Counted from the first letter of the stretch, positions 36,174 to 45,022 are shown. The stretch is 64,000 nt of DNA from Daejeonella sp. JGW-45 (GCF_029360805.1 NZ_JARKNC010000010.1:1-64000); one strand, 5' to 3'. Notes: generated from the sequence alone by a model not told the origin. Translations and numbers: made by a program.

Positions 36174-36633
36174 AATATGTTTCACTGTCTGGCGGGATAC
36201 CGTAATCGGCAAGAACTGGCTCTTTTCTCTTTTTAGGTCTGGGGGATTTGATCCAGTTAGTAACCTTGTCGATCAACTCAGCAATACTGTCTTTATTTAC
36301 ATTTTTCGCAGCATTCTGGGACACCATAGCCACTATTGATTTCACAAAAAGACCGGAACTGGGAAAAAAATATTTGTTCAGAAATACGGGGAGTCCTACT
36401 CTGAATATATTTGTAACCCAGTCGCGTTCTTCCTTATGTGCAGGATCATTCTCCGCACCGATAAAGGATTTTAGAAAATCGCCTGCCTTATTATAAATTG
36501 TTATGGGAAGATGAAACTTTGCTTTTATCTTTTCTGGTATCTGCCGAAACTCATTTTCATGCTCTAAACGCTGCAATCTTAATCGGCTTATTTCTAAACG
36601 CAGGTCGTTTAGGTTTTCAATCCTGGTGTTCAT
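36172..36633 (-). CDS. hypothetical protein in a small membrane-stress cluster
   Basis: I do not recognise a family. The 153-residue product has an N-terminal coiled-coil-like segment (LNDLRLEISRLRLQRLEHEN), a hydrophobic middle (LPVFLNKYFFPSSGLFVKSIVAM) and a Lys/Pro-rich tail (SPRPKKRKEP). It overlaps the 3' end of the holin-X-like gene by 17 bases and clearly shares its transcript. A role with the neighbouring membrane proteins is likely, but nothing more can be said. Confidence 0.7.
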   Translation of the reverse strand: MNTRIENLNDLRLEISRLRLQRLEHENEFRQIPEKIKAKFHLPITIYNKAGDFLKSFIGAENDPAHKEERDWVTNIFRVGLPVFLNKYFFPSSGLFVKSIVAMVSQNAAKNVNKDSIAELIDKVTNWIKSPRPKKRKEPVLADYGIPPDSETY

Positions 36634-36985
36634 TTATATTTCGGTCTTTAAAAAACTTTTTGATAACCGCGTTAATTATATGTTTCTCGATGTGGTTATC
36701 CTTAAACGCATATATAATGATAGCCACCAAAAGATACGTTCCCGTCACAATAAGAAATCCTGAATAAGAATCTCCTATCACTTCAGATAAATAGAACCCT
36801 AACGCGAGGCTGCCAAATAAGATAGCCAATACAGCGAAAAGCAGAACCAGGCCATCGGTAATTAAATTTGCAAATAGCCGCGAACCTTTTTCAACTGCCG
36901 AAAGGATTGCGAGTTCTTTACGGACTTCTACGTAGTCCTTAACTTTTTCTGCGATCTCCTTCGCATCAAGTCCCTTATCTTCCAT
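36617..36985 (-). CDS. phage holin family / Holin-X-like membrane protein
   Basis: The 122-residue protein has an amphipathic N-terminal helix (IAEKVKDYVEVRKELAIL) and two adjacent membrane segments (LVLLFAVLAILFGSLALGFYL and GFLIVTGTYLLVAIIIYAF). This is the layout of the Holin-X/DUF1469 group. Despite the family name there is no prophage here. It lies between the YtxH-like gene and the hypothetical gene at 36172 on one strand. Confidence 0.75.
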   Translation of the reverse strand: MEDKGLDAKEIAEKVKDYVEVRKELAILSAVEKGSRLFANLITDGLVLLFAVLAILFGSLALGFYLSEVIGDSYSGFLIVTGTYLLVAIIIYAFKDNHIEKHIINAVIKKFFKDRNINEHQD

Positions 36986-37001
36986 TTTTTAACGAGGAGG
37001 T

Positions 37002-37331
37002 TTATGAGTTAGGTGATTTGCTCGCGGCTTTTTCTGCTTTGTTTGCAGCGTTTGATGCGGCTGTTGAAGCCGATGCCGTAGCAGCAACATACTCTTCCTC
37101 AGCTCCTCTTAACTTAGTTTTAATTGAGTCAACCACCTTGTCTTTAAAATCACTAAGGTTACCGATTTCGTCTGCTGCGCGGTCCTTAATACTATCGCCT
37201 AAATTTTTCAGCGACTCGTTTAATTTGTCACGTGTGTCAGATCCTTTTTCAGGTGCGAATAAGATACCTATAGCAGCCCCTGCAGCTAAGCCAGCAAGTA
37301 ATGCCGCTAAAATTTTTGAGTTGTCGTTCAT
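37002..37331 (-). CDS. YtxH domain-containing protein
   Basis: A 109-residue protein with one N-terminal membrane segment containing the YtxH motif ([19 protein letters not shown]), followed by a charged helical part and a low-complexity Ala/Ser tail ([19 protein letters not shown]). YtxH proteins are linked to general stress in Firmicutes; the function here is unknown. It heads the group 37331-36172. Confidence 0.88.
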   Translation of the reverse strand: MNDNSKILAALLAGLAAGAAIGILFAPEKGSDTRDKLNESLKNLGDSIKDRAADEIGNLSDFKDKVVDSIKTKLRGAEEEYVAATASASTAASNAANKAEKAASKSPNS

Positions 37332-37401
37332 GTTAATAATTTTAAAGGTTATTATAATATATGTACTTAATTATACAATTTAACCCATAAACTGTTTTTA
37401 T

Positions 37402-38445
37402 TTATTCATCTTCTGCTGATTTCAACTTTTCTAATTTTTCTGTTGCGAGTTTGCTGGTTTCATAAATTTTTATCGTTAGAATAAAGTATGATAAAAGGAG
37501 CGGCCCGAATACGAGACCCAGGATTCCAAAGATGGGTATCCCTATGATCACCCCGACAACGGTGATAATCGGATGGGTATCAGACACATTCTTCGCGATA
37601 ATAAGCCTGATGACATTGTCGATATTTATGATCACTATAAAGCCCCATAGAAGTAAGCCCCAACCTCCGGAACTGTTGCCGCTTGCTATTTCCATCAATG
37701 CAGCAGGTACAAATACTACCGGCGCACCAACTACCGGTAAAAACGATAGAAAAGTAGATATTACACCCCAGAATATGGGGTCGCGTATATCAAACATAAA
37801 AAAGCCTAAGCTTACCAGCGCACCCTGCACAATAGCAATGAATCCTTGTCCCAGTACATTCGAATACGTGGTCATCTTTAACTCATTCGCAAACTTCAAA
37901 GCATTTTGTTCTCTGAAAGGCGCATACTTGAGCAATCCGGCTTCAAACTCTTCTTTTTGAACAAACATAAAATAAAGCAGGAAATACATGATCAGCAGGC
38001 CCAGAATAATGTTCGCTGCGCCGCTTAATACCGATGGAAACAATTCCTCGGCCACCTGGTTCATTTTTCCCATAGCCTTGTCGAAGAGGTCCGGCTGATC
38101 GATCTTATTGCCTATAAATTCATCAATCTTATTCATGATGTTTTTTATACGTATAGGGTCGTCCTGAAACTCTGAAACCTTATCTATAACCATCAAGCTG
38201 AGTGTCAAAAATGGCAGGACAATAATTACCAGGGAGAGAATGATGATCAGGCTGGCGGCAACCCATCTTTTCATATTCCATGTATCAATAAAAAAAGTAA
38301 AAACCGGAACCAGGATAGTATATAGCACAATAGTGCTTAATAAAGTGCCGGCGATAGTACGGAGCGAATACAGGACAAAGCATCCCAGTATGATCAGGAT
38401 GGCTAGGACAATTGTGTTACGCTGTTTGTAGCTATAGATAGACAT
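37402..38445 (-). CDS. AI-2E family (PerM/YhhT) permease
   Basis: This polytopic inner-membrane protein of 347 residues has about eight hydrophobic segments. Family marks are the pair of N-terminal helices, the long soluble loop around residues 90-140, and the C-terminal PVVGAPVVFVPAAL and GPLLLSYFI segments. The family was named after a proposed AI-2 exporter, but many members have other or unknown substrates. No luxS is in the window. Confidence 0.9.
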   Translation of the reverse strand: MSIYSYKQRNTIVLAILIILGCFVLYSLRTIAGTLLSTIVLYTILVPVFTFFIDTWNMKRWVAASLIIILSLVIIVLPFLTLSLMVIDKVSEFQDDPIRIKNIMNKIDEFIGNKIDQPDLFDKAMGKMNQVAEELFPSVLSGAANIILGLLIMYFLLYFMFVQKEEFEAGLLKYAPFREQNALKFANELKMTTYSNVLGQGFIAIVQGALVSLGFFMFDIRDPIFWGVISTFLSFLPVVGAPVVFVPAALMEIASGNSSGGWGLLLWGFIVIINIDNVIRLIIAKNVSDTHPIITVVGVIIGIPIFGILGLVFGPLLLSYFILTIKIYETSKLATEKLEKLKSAEDE

Positions 38446-38461
38446 ATATATATTCTTATAA

Positions 38462-38490
38462 AAAAACCCTGCTTAGATAACAGGGTTTTT
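38462..38490 (-). terminator. terminator after the NtrC-type regulator
   Basis: Read on the minus strand, AACCCTG-TTATCTAAG-CAGGGTT is followed by a T-run. It lies 19 bases after the stop of the gene at 38509. Confidence 0.85.
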
Positions 38491-38508
38491 AGAGAATGTT
38501 TTGTTCAA

Positions 38509-39918
38509 TTAGCCTAAATTTATTGCTTTCATCTTATTGTAAAGGGTCTTCCTGTCAATATTAAGGATCTTAGCGGCCTTAGTTTTATTGAAGTTAACTT
38601 CCTTCAAGACGTTTAAAATAGTTTCATACTCGGCTTCCATGGCCGCATTCTTAAGATCATGGCGGTTGCTGTGCTGGTTTACATTAACATTTGTTTCGAA
38701 CGTGCTTTCAATGGCGGAGACCTTAGCAAAAGTAGAGATCTCCAGCGGCAGGGTCTTTAGCGTAATCTCAGAACTTTCGGATAAAAGTGTAGCCCGCCGT
38801 ATCACGTTTTTTAGCTCCCTGACGTTGCCGGGCCAGTTATAGGTCATAAAGCAATCCACCACCTCAGGCGAAAAATCTGTTACATTCCGGTTAAGTTCGT
38901 TGTTTGCCACTCTCAGAAAGTGCTCGGCAAATGTTATAATGTCCTTTCCCCGTTCACGCAGAGGGGGTATTGTAATGCTGAACTCATTAAAGCGGTGGAA
39001 AAGGTCTTCCCGGAACCGGCTTTTTTGAATAGCGTCCATTAAATTTTCATTAGTTGCTACAATGATCCTTACATCAAGATCAATTTCCTTCGTGCTTCCA
39101 ATACGTTTAACTTTGCGCTCCTGCACAACCCGGAGAAGCGCCGCCTGAATATCGTATGATAGGTTTCCAACTTCGTCCAGGAATAGGGTTCCGCCATTGG
39201 CCATCTCGAAATGGCCGATCTTTGTATACAGCGCGCCTGTAAATGAGCCTTTCTCATGACCGAAAAACTCGCTTCCGGCCAGATCCTTGGTTAAAGATCC
39301 GCAGTCCATAGCAATGAACGGTTTATCTTTCCTGGGACTATTCAAATGAATGCTTTTAGCGACAGACTCTTTTCCGGTCCCGCTCTCGCCACTAAGTATA
39401 ACACTGTAATTTGTCGGAGCTACCAGTTTGATCTGTCTGATAAGTTCCTGAGAGGCAGTGCTTTTGCCTACAACAAACTCTTCAGGGATCATATCTGTTT
39501 TGCGATCACGGTTTTTATCCGTTTCAGCCGAGCTGGCAGCCGGCTGGTTAATTATCTTTTGAGCCTCGATGGCTTTATTGACTGTGTTAAGGATTTCGTC
39601 CGGATAAAGTGGCTTGGTAATGTAATCGTACGCGCCCATCTTAATGAGTTCTACAGCCAGCTTTATGTCAGAATAGCCAGTAATAATGATTACCCCTGTA
39701 TCCGGATATGATGTTTTTATTTTACGTAGCATTTCCCGCCCGTCCGTATCCTCCAGACGGAAGTCACATAATACCAGGTTGAAACTTTCTTTAGACAACA
39801 GCTCTAAAGCATTGGCTCCATTTGTACTGGTTGCAACTTCAAAACCGTTACGGGTTAAAAATTTTGATAAAATAAGTCCAATGTTTATTTCATCATCAAC
39901 AATTAAGATCTTATTCAT
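38509..39918 (-). CDS. NtrC-family sigma-54-dependent response regulator
   Basis: The protein has a receiver (ILIVDDE; phosphoacceptor in LVLCDFRLED), a AAA+ domain (Walker A GESGTGKE, Walker B GGTLFLDEVGNL) and a C-terminal Fis-type helix-turn-helix (NFNKTKAAKILNIDRKTLYNKM). The sigma-54 loop reads GSFTGA rather than GAFTGA, a common variant. It should activate RpoN promoters when phosphorylated. No cognate kinase is adjacent. I choose ATG 39918, which begins MNKILIVDDE; the frame is open from 39933. Confidence 0.94.
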   Translation of the reverse strand: MNKILIVDDEINIGLILSKFLTRNGFEVATSTNGANALELLSKESFNLVLCDFRLEDTDGREMLRKIKTSYPDTGVIIITGYSDIKLAVELIKMGAYDYITKPLYPDEILNTVNKAIEAQKIINQPAASSAETDKNRDRKTDMIPEEFVVGKSTASQELIRQIKLVAPTNYSVILSGESGTGKESVAKSIHLNSPRKDKPFIAMDCGSLTKDLAGSEFFGHEKGSFTGALYTKIGHFEMANGGTLFLDEVGNLSYDIQAALLRVVQERKVKRIGSTKEIDLDVRIIVATNENLMDAIQKSRFREDLFHRFNEFSITIPPLRERGKDIITFAEHFLRVANNELNRNVTDFSPEVVDCFMTYNWPGNVRELKNVIRRATLLSESSEITLKTLPLEISTFAKVSAIESTFETNVNVNQHSNRHDLKNAAMEAEYETILNVLKEVNFNKTKAAKILNIDRKTLYNKMKAINLG

Positions 39919-40036
39919 AGGATGAAGATTCACATAAAACGATGACAGATGTTTCGGGACAGCAATATAGCGAAAAGAATATGAATTGGGAAATTTTCTC
40001 TACACTTTTAGCATTACCGGAATATACGACCGGACG

Positions 40037-40813
40037 TTATTTTCCTGTAAAAAGGGCTTTTCTTTTATTTAAAAATGCATTTACTCCTTCTTTGAAATCT
40101 GCTGAGTCAAAGCATTTGGCAAATTCATTAATTTCCACCTCATATCCATTTTCACCATCCCTCAAACCCGCATTTATTGCCCTAATTGCGCTTGATACAG
40201 CAAAAGGCGACCGCGTCATAATCTTCTTCAATAATTCCTGGGCTTGAAATATCAGCTCATCCGGTTCAGTCAGGCGATTAACCAGACCAGTGCGATAAGC
40301 TTCTTCTGCCGAAATCATCTCTGCAGTCATGATCATCTCGAAAGCCCGGCCTTTTCCTACAAGCTGAACGAGACGTTGAGTGCCTCCGTAACCGGGAATC
40401 AAGCCTAAACTAACCTCTGGAAGGCCCATTTTTGATGTTAAAGAAGCAATCCTTATATGACATGCCATGGCGAGTTCCAAGCCGCCGCCCAGAGCAAAAC
40501 CATTAATTGCAGCAATTACCGGTTTATTTGCGTTCTCTATAAAATTGAACACATGATCCTGCCCCTTACGTGCCAGGTCTCTCCCTTCTTCCACACTGTA
40601 GGCAGCAAATTCGGATATATCGGCTCCCGCGATAAATGCCTTAGATCCGGCGCCGGTAATAATTATGCCCCCGACTCCCTCGTCTTGAAATGCGGAGGCC
40701 AGGACCTCATGAAGTTCAGTAAGCGTTTCTCTATTTAACGCATTTAGTTTGCTTTCACGGTTTATGGTGATTTGAAGTATACCGTTATTAGCTTGCAGGA
40801 CAAGATTATTCAT
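40037..40813 (-). CDS. enoyl-CoA hydratase/isomerase family protein
   Basis: A crotonase-fold protein of about 258 residues. The oxyanion-hole segments are KAFIAGADISEF and NGFALGGGLELAMACH, and the catalytic-Glu region reads PEVSLGLIPGYGGTQRLV. This pattern fits an enoyl-CoA hydratase. The frame opens at 40876, but the family start is MNNLVLQANNG at 40813. It lies downstream of the B12-binding protein gene, with about 65 bases between if this start is used. Confidence 0.92.
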   Translation of the reverse strand: MNNLVLQANNGILQITINRESKLNALNRETLTELHEVLASAFQDEGVGGIIITGAGSKAFIAGADISEFAAYSVEEGRDLARKGQDHVFNFIENANKPVIAAINGFALGGGLELAMACHIRIASLTSKMGLPEVSLGLIPGYGGTQRLVQLVGKGRAFEMIMTAEMISAEEAYRTGLVNRLTEPDELIFQAQELLKKIMTRSPFAVSSAIRAINAGLRDGENGYEVEINEFAKCFDSADFKEGVNAFLNKRKALFTGK

Positions 40814-40878
40814 GTAGGTAGTATTAGTGATAAGAACCAAATGGGGTAAACCCGGTTCAGCCTGATGGCCTTGCAAGT

Positions 40879-41298
40879 TTAAAATTGCCTGTTAACGGCA
40901 ACCCATTCATTAATATAACTGACTATGTCTTTCGTGTTTGTTCCCGGGGGAAAAAGCGCGCCCACTCCCAAATCGTGTAATGTTTTCATATCATCAGCAG
41001 GTATTATTCCGCCCCCGGTAAGTAAAACATCTTCTATGCCCTTTTCCTTCATAAGGCTTGCTATCTTTGGAAAGACGGTCATGTGAGCACCCGAAAGTAT
41101 CGAAATGCCTATCGCATCCACGTCTTCCTGTAAGGCGGTGTTTACCACCATCTCTGGTGTTTGTCGCAGACCGGTATAAATTACCTCCATACCGGCGTCT
41201 CTGAGTGAAGTTGCGATAATCTTTGCACCCCGGTCATGGCCATCCAGTCCAACTTTGGCCACAAGAACACGAACCGGGCGATTTAATGAGTTAGGCAT
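40879..41298 (-). CDS. stand-alone cobalamin-binding protein (methylmalonyl-CoA mutase C-domain)
   Basis: The 139-residue protein is a B12-binding domain alone. It shows the DxHxxG signature with the cobalt-ligating His (LDGHDRG, His21), the [10 protein letters not shown] helix, SILSGAHMT and [10 protein letters not shown]. It matches the C-terminal part of methylmalonyl-CoA mutase large subunits or the small subunit of split acyl-CoA mutases. The catalytic TIM-barrel subunit is not in the window. Confidence 0.92.
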   Translation of the reverse strand: MPNSLNRPVRVLVAKVGLDGHDRGAKIIATSLRDAGMEVIYTGLRQTPEMVVNTALQEDVDAIGISILSGAHMTVFPKIASLMKEKGIEDVLLTGGGIIPADDMKTLHDLGVGALFPPGTNTKDIVSYINEWVAVNRQF

Positions 41299-41341
41299 AT
41301 GTAAAAGTAAGAAGAAATACCGATTGTGTGTTTTTGTTTCC

Positions 41342-41349
41342 TATTTTTG
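41342..41349 (+). promoter_or_regulatory. -7 box TATTTTTG for glnS
   Basis: An exact TAnnTTTG lies inside the longer open frame and 17 bases before ATG 41367, which supports the shorter glnS start. A TTG lies 15 bases upstream of the box. Confidence 0.5.
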
Positions 41350-41366
41350 TACCCTCAAAGCAGATT

Positions 41367-43037
41367 ATGACTGAAGAAAGATCGTCAAACTTTTTAGAAG
41401 AGATTATCGAGGAAGACCTCAGTAACAACAGAAATGATGGTCGCGTACTCACCCGTTTTCCTCCTGAACCGAATGGGTACCTTCATATCGGACATGCCAA
41501 ATCTATCTGTCTTAATTTTGGGATTGCACAGAAATATAATGGCAAAACCAATCTAAGATTCGATGACACTAATCCAACAACAGAGGAAACGGAGTACGTA
41601 AACAGCATCCGTGCAGATATTCACTGGCTGGGATTTGAGTGGGATAAGGAGCTCTATTCATCTGATTACTTTGACACACTGTATGGCCTGGCCGTAGCGC
41701 TTATCAAAAAAGGCCTGGCGTATGTCGATGACAGTAGTGCTGAAGAGATTGCTCTCGCGAAGGGAACACCAACAGAGCCCGGAATACCCACGCCATTCAG
41801 GGCCCGGAGTGTCGAAGACAATCTGCTGCTTTTTGAAAATATGAAGGCGGGGAAATATCCCGATGGTGCAAAGGTTCTCCGGGCTAAAATAGACCTTGAA
41901 TCGCCTAACATGCATTTAAGAGATCCTTTGATGTACCGTATTAAGCATGCCCATCATCACCGCACTGGCGACAAATGGTGTATCTACCCGATGTATGATT
42001 TTGCTCACGGACAGTCAGACTCGATTGAAAATATTACCCACTCCATCTGTACCCTTGAATTCGTACCGCATCGCCCGCTATATGAGTGGTTTATTGAAAA
42101 ACTTGACATTTTCCCTTCAAGACAGTATGAATTTGCCCGGCTGAATATGAATTTCACCGTAATGAGTAAAAGAAAGCTCCTTCAGCTGGTGAATGAAAAG
42201 TATGTTACAGGCTGGGATGACCCCCGTATGCCCACGATCAGTGGCTTAAGACGCAGGGGATATACGCCCGCATCAATAAGAAATTTTTGTGAGCGGATAG
42301 GCGTCGCAAAGCGCGAAAATCTTATTGACCTGAGTCTGCTCGAATTTTGTATACGCGAGGATCTTAATAAGACAGCTCTAAGAAGGATGGCTGTCATGGA
42401 TCCTGTTAAACTGGTGATTACCAATTATCCTGAAGGCAAAGCTGAGATCATGCAGGGCGAAAATAATCCGGAGGCTGAAGATGGCGGCGGGTCGAGAGAT
42501 ATTCCATTTGGCCCGGAGCTTTGGATTGAGCGCGAGGATTTTATGGAAGAGGCTCCAAAGAAGTTCTTCCGCCTGGGGCCGGGTTTGATGGTTCGGTTAA
42601 AGAATGCCTACATCGTGAAATGCGACGATTTTATGAAAGATGACAATGGTCGCATAACAGAGATCCGATGCTCTTATATACCGGAATCAAAAAGCGGATC
42701 GGACACCAGCGGTATCCATGTGAAGGGCACCATCCATTGGGTAAGTGCCAGGCATGCTAAAACCGCAGAGATTCGCTTGTATGACAGGCTTTTCAGGGTT
42801 GAAAACCCTTCGAGCGAGGAGGGGGATTTTAAAGAATATATTAACCCGGACAGCCTGACAGTTATAAAAAATGCCTTTATTGAACCGGATCTTGGGAATG
42901 CGCAACCGGGCTTAGGATACCAGTTTATCCGCAAAGGTTATTTCAGCGTGGATAACGATTCGACGCCTGAAGCCCTCGTGTTCAACCGTACAGTTACCCT
43001 GAAAGACGCCTGGGCAAAAGAAGTTAAGAAGAGCTGA
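41367..43037 (+). CDS. glnS: glutaminyl-tRNA synthetase
   Basis: GlnRS charges tRNA-Gln directly. The class I motifs are [15 protein letters not shown] (HIGH) and [11 protein letters not shown] (KMSK-like). [16 protein letters not shown] marks it as GlnRS rather than GluRS. The C-terminal anticodon-binding beta-barrels end near WAKEVKK. About 556 residues, normal for the family. The open frame extends to 41328, but ATG 41367 follows the promoter and starts the conserved sequence. It meets the amidase gene with no bases between stops. Confidence 0.96.
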   Translation: MTEERSSNFLEEIIEEDLSNNRNDGRVLTRFPPEPNGYLHIGHAKSICLNFGIAQKYNGKTNLRFDDTNPTTEETEYVNSIRADIHWLGFEWDKELYSSDYFDTLYGLAVALIKKGLAYVDDSSAEEIALAKGTPTEPGIPTPFRARSVEDNLLLFENMKAGKYPDGAKVLRAKIDLESPNMHLRDPLMYRIKHAHHHRTGDKWCIYPMYDFAHGQSDSIENITHSICTLEFVPHRPLYEWFIEKLDIFPSRQYEFARLNMNFTVMSKRKLLQLVNEKYVTGWDDPRMPTISGLRRRGYTPASIRNFCERIGVAKRENLIDLSLLEFCIREDLNKTALRRMAVMDPVKLVITNYPEGKAEIMQGENNPEAEDGGGSRDIPFGPELWIEREDFMEEAPKKFFRLGPGLMVRLKNAYIVKCDDFMKDDNGRITEIRCSYIPESKSGSDTSGIHVKGTIHWVSARHAKTAEIRLYDRLFRVENPSSEEGDFKEYINPDSLTVIKNAFIEPDLGNAQPGLGYQFIRKGYFSVDNDSTPEALVFNRTVTLKDAWAKEVKKS

Positions 43038-43844
43038 TCAGAGATATTTCTTATAAAGATTAAAAAGCACCTTTTTTTCTTCTTCGTTCAATATGCCGGT
43101 AATTTCCTTTTGAATGAAGTGAAGTTGGAATGATTTTACGGCATTTACCGGGTTTTTTATATCGTATCCTATAATTCGAAGTGCCTCGACATCATTGAAG
43201 TTTGCTGGTATGCTGTCTGATAAGCCGGCATCCGGCCATAAGCCGAAGCCCTTTTCGGCCAATAACTTCCACGGAAAAGTTATGTTCGGATCTACTTTCC
43301 GCCCCGGAGCGATATCAGAATGGCCTATAAAATTAGCTGCCGGTATATTATGCTTTCTTTTGAGAGTATCCAAAACAGTCAGTAAACTGTTGATCTGTGG
43401 TTGTGCAAAAGGTTCAAAGCCGTTGTTGTCAAGTTCGATCCCTATAGATGACGAGTTGATATCGGTTAAATTACCCCATCTCGCGGCACCTCCGTGCCAG
43501 GCGCGTAAATAATCATTAAGCATCTGGTAAACTACACCATCCCTGCCAATTACATAATGAGCACTTACCTGGGTTTTGGGCATAGTAAATGTCTTTAACG
43601 TTTGCTCGGTCGAATTCTGTGCGGTATGGTGGATGATCACATAATTGGGCTTTCGGAGGCCAAAGTTTACCGTTCCAACAAAACTCTGGCCCGCAGGATT
43701 GACAGGAGTTTCACGAATGGTATTAGCCAAGCTTTTAGTTTGCTTTTTATAGACCTTATTTGTTGGTCCGTAGGGCGAAGAGGAGCAAGCTGATAAGGCA
43801 GTTAATGCCGCCGCAAAAAGGAGCATCTGTGGTTTTGACTTCAT
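43038..43844 (-). CDS. N-acetylmuramoyl-L-alanine amidase, lipoprotein
   Basis: The zinc amidase cleaves the bond between MurNAc and L-Ala in peptidoglycan fragments. It is a lipoprotein (AALTALSACSSS). The amidase_2 zinc ligands are in VIIHHTAQNS, DYLRAWHGGAARWG and IGHSDIAPGRKVDPN. About 85 C-terminal residues after the catalytic domain form a helical extension (LRIIGYDIKNPVNAVKSFQL) that resembles a peptidoglycan-binding region. This is an AmpD-like layout in the envelope. Confidence 0.93.
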   Translation of the reverse strand: MKSKPQMLLFAAALTALSACSSSPYGPTNKVYKKQTKSLANTIRETPVNPAGQSFVGTVNFGLRKPNYVIIHHTAQNSTEQTLKTFTMPKTQVSAHYVIGRDGVVYQMLNDYLRAWHGGAARWGNLTDINSSSIGIELDNNGFEPFAQPQINSLLTVLDTLKRKHNIPAANFIGHSDIAPGRKVDPNITFPWKLLAEKGFGLWPDAGLSDSIPANFNDVEALRIIGYDIKNPVNAVKSFQLHFIQKEITGILNEEEKKVLFNLYKKYL

Positions 43845-43988
43845 AGGGATTGCTTTGAGATCTGCAATTTACTAAAATGAACTATGGTGGAATAGTTTTT
43901 TGAAACATCAGGCAATAACTTACCGTATAAAGTCTACGATGTCAGCTAATTCTGTTGATTTATATCGTTATTGATTTAGGTGTAAAAG

Positions 43989-44076
43989 CATCCGCTGAAG
44001 TTCTTTAGCCGATGTGAAGGTTTGTTATGAGTGATTGACCTTTGAAAGTGCTGACATAATATGCAGCACTTTTTTT
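43989..44076 (+). ncRNA. candidate small RNA with terminator
   Basis: No gene precedes the plus-strand terminator at 44045-44076 closer than glnS, about 1 kb away, with an opposite-strand gene in between. Just before it, 43989-44014 folds as a 12-bp stem with one mismatch and a tiny loop (CATCCGCTGAAG / CTTTAGCCGATG). Two hairpins in a row ending in a T-run suggest a short independent transcript. I find no convincing -7 box, so the 5' end is unknown. Confidence 0.25.
44045..44076 (+). terminator. rho-independent terminator without an upstream plus-strand gene
   Basis: AAAGTGCTG and CAGCACTTT pair over a 10-base loop, and a T-run follows on the plus strand only. Confidence 0.75.
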
Positions 44077-44095
44077 GTAAAATAATCGATGCCGT

Positions 44096-44548
44096 TTACC
44101 CCACACCCGGTATCGCCAGGTTTCTGACAAAGGAGCTTCCTTCTTTTACCCTACGTGCAAGCTGTTCTATCGTAGTCCTGCTGAACGAATCCAGGAGCGT
44201 TTCCCTGGCCATTTTATACTGGTCATGCATTGGGCAGGGGCGGCTTGCAGAGCACTGTTTAAGCCCCAGCCCGCATTCGTAAAAAACATCCAGTCCATCA
44301 ATGGTGTCGACAATATTTATTACTGCTTGGTCAATCTGCAGCCTTTCCATGTAGAATCCTCCGTTCGGACCCTTTATGGAACTTATGATACCGCTTTTTG
44401 TCAGAATCTGGAGGATTTTTGCCGTATAAGCCTCGGGCGCATCAACTTCGCGCGAGATCTCCGCGAAGCTTGATTTTGCCGTCTCACCATATCGTGAAGC
44501 GAGATAGACAACAGCCCTGATCCCGTATCTGCAAGCTTTCGAGATCAT
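44096..44548 (-). CDS. Rrf2 family transcriptional regulator with cluster-binding cysteines
   Basis: The 150-residue protein starts with the Rrf2 winged helix (ISKACRYGIRAVVYLA, then SFAEISREVDAPEAYTAKILQ and GPNGGFYM). Three cysteines lie at 92, 99 and 105 (ECGLGLKQCSASRPC), the arrangement that holds an Fe-S cluster in IscR/NsrR-type sensors. It follows the truncated haemoglobin gene by three bases, which suggests sensing of nitric oxide or oxidative stress and control of that operon. This is an inference from family and context. Confidence 0.92.
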   Translation of the reverse strand: MISKACRYGIRAVVYLASRYGETAKSSFAEISREVDAPEAYTAKILQILTKSGIISSIKGPNGGFYMERLQIDQAVINIVDTIDGLDVFYECGLGLKQCSASRPCPMHDQYKMARETLLDSFSRTTIEQLARRVKEGSSFVRNLAIPGVG

Positions 44549-44551
44549 TGT

Positions 44552-44941
44552 TTAAAAGACGTGCCTTGAAGTATTGCTATTAATGTCAAGCTTGCTACGG
44601 AACATTTCAGCCATTAGTAGTGCCCGGCGTTTGGCGTCGCTCGCTACAGGCCCCTCAAAATGTTCGTCGATTGTACGGTTAAAGAGGTTTAGCCACCGTT
44701 CGAAATGCTCACTGTTCAAATCCATCGTAGCATGTTTCATAAACGGACTGCCGCTGTAGCCCTTAATTCCGAATAAAGCAGCATTCCAGAATAGATACAT
44801 TTTTTCAAGATGCGGGCCCCAATGCGTAGAAAGCCTGAAATTGAAAATAGGAGCTAAAAGTGCGTCATGCTGTATCCTGCCGTAAAAATCATCCACGAAA
44901 ACTTTAATGTCATCAAGACCCCTTATATCGGCTTTTCCCAT
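44552..44941 (-). CDS. truncated haemoglobin (group III-like)
   Basis: The 129-residue globin starts at ATG 44941; the frame is open to 44959, but that TTG lies inside the promoter box. Marks are DDFYGRIQHDALLAPIF, HWGPHLEKMYLFW, the SPFMKHATMDL segment and the likely proximal His in NSEHFERWLNLF. Truncated haemoglobins bind O2 and NO; with an Rrf2 regulator in the same operon and a ferredoxin facing it, NO detoxification is the most likely job. Confidence 0.92.
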   Translation of the reverse strand: MGKADIRGLDDIKVFVDDFYGRIQHDALLAPIFNFRLSTHWGPHLEKMYLFWNAALFGIKGYSGSPFMKHATMDLNSEHFERWLNLFNRTIDEHFEGPVASDAKRRALLMAEMFRSKLDINSNTSRHVF

Positions 44942-44956
44942 AACAAATAATTTAAA

Positions 44957-45011
44957 CAAAAATAGGTATTTATAATAAAGGATTAAAATATCTTTTATTA
45001 TAATATATTTG
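44957..45011. promoter_or_regulatory. divergent promoters sharing a palindromic operator
   Basis: The minus strand has TATTTTTG at 44957-44964 (haemoglobin) and the plus strand TATATTTG at 45004-45011 (ferredoxin), both exact TAnnTTTG boxes. Between them lies a 30-bp palindrome: ATAATAAAGGAT (44972-44983), six bases, ATCTTTTATTAT (44990-45001), with 11 of 12 pairs matching. It covers the -33 zones of both promoters. The Rrf2 protein encoded in the haemoglobin operon is the obvious candidate ligand. Confidence 0.6.
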
Positions 45012-45022
45012 TCCGTGTTATT

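Noticed and set aside
36617-36985. Prophage lysis gene (holin)
   Set aside because: No other phage gene is nearby. The family name Holin-X covers many chromosomal membrane proteins.
41328-41366. Upstream extension of glnS
   Set aside because: It begins before a good -7 box and adds 13 residues not typical of GlnRS.
44942-44959. Longer haemoglobin start at TTG 44959
   Set aside because: This TTG is part of the TATTTTTG promoter box and would place translation start before transcription start.
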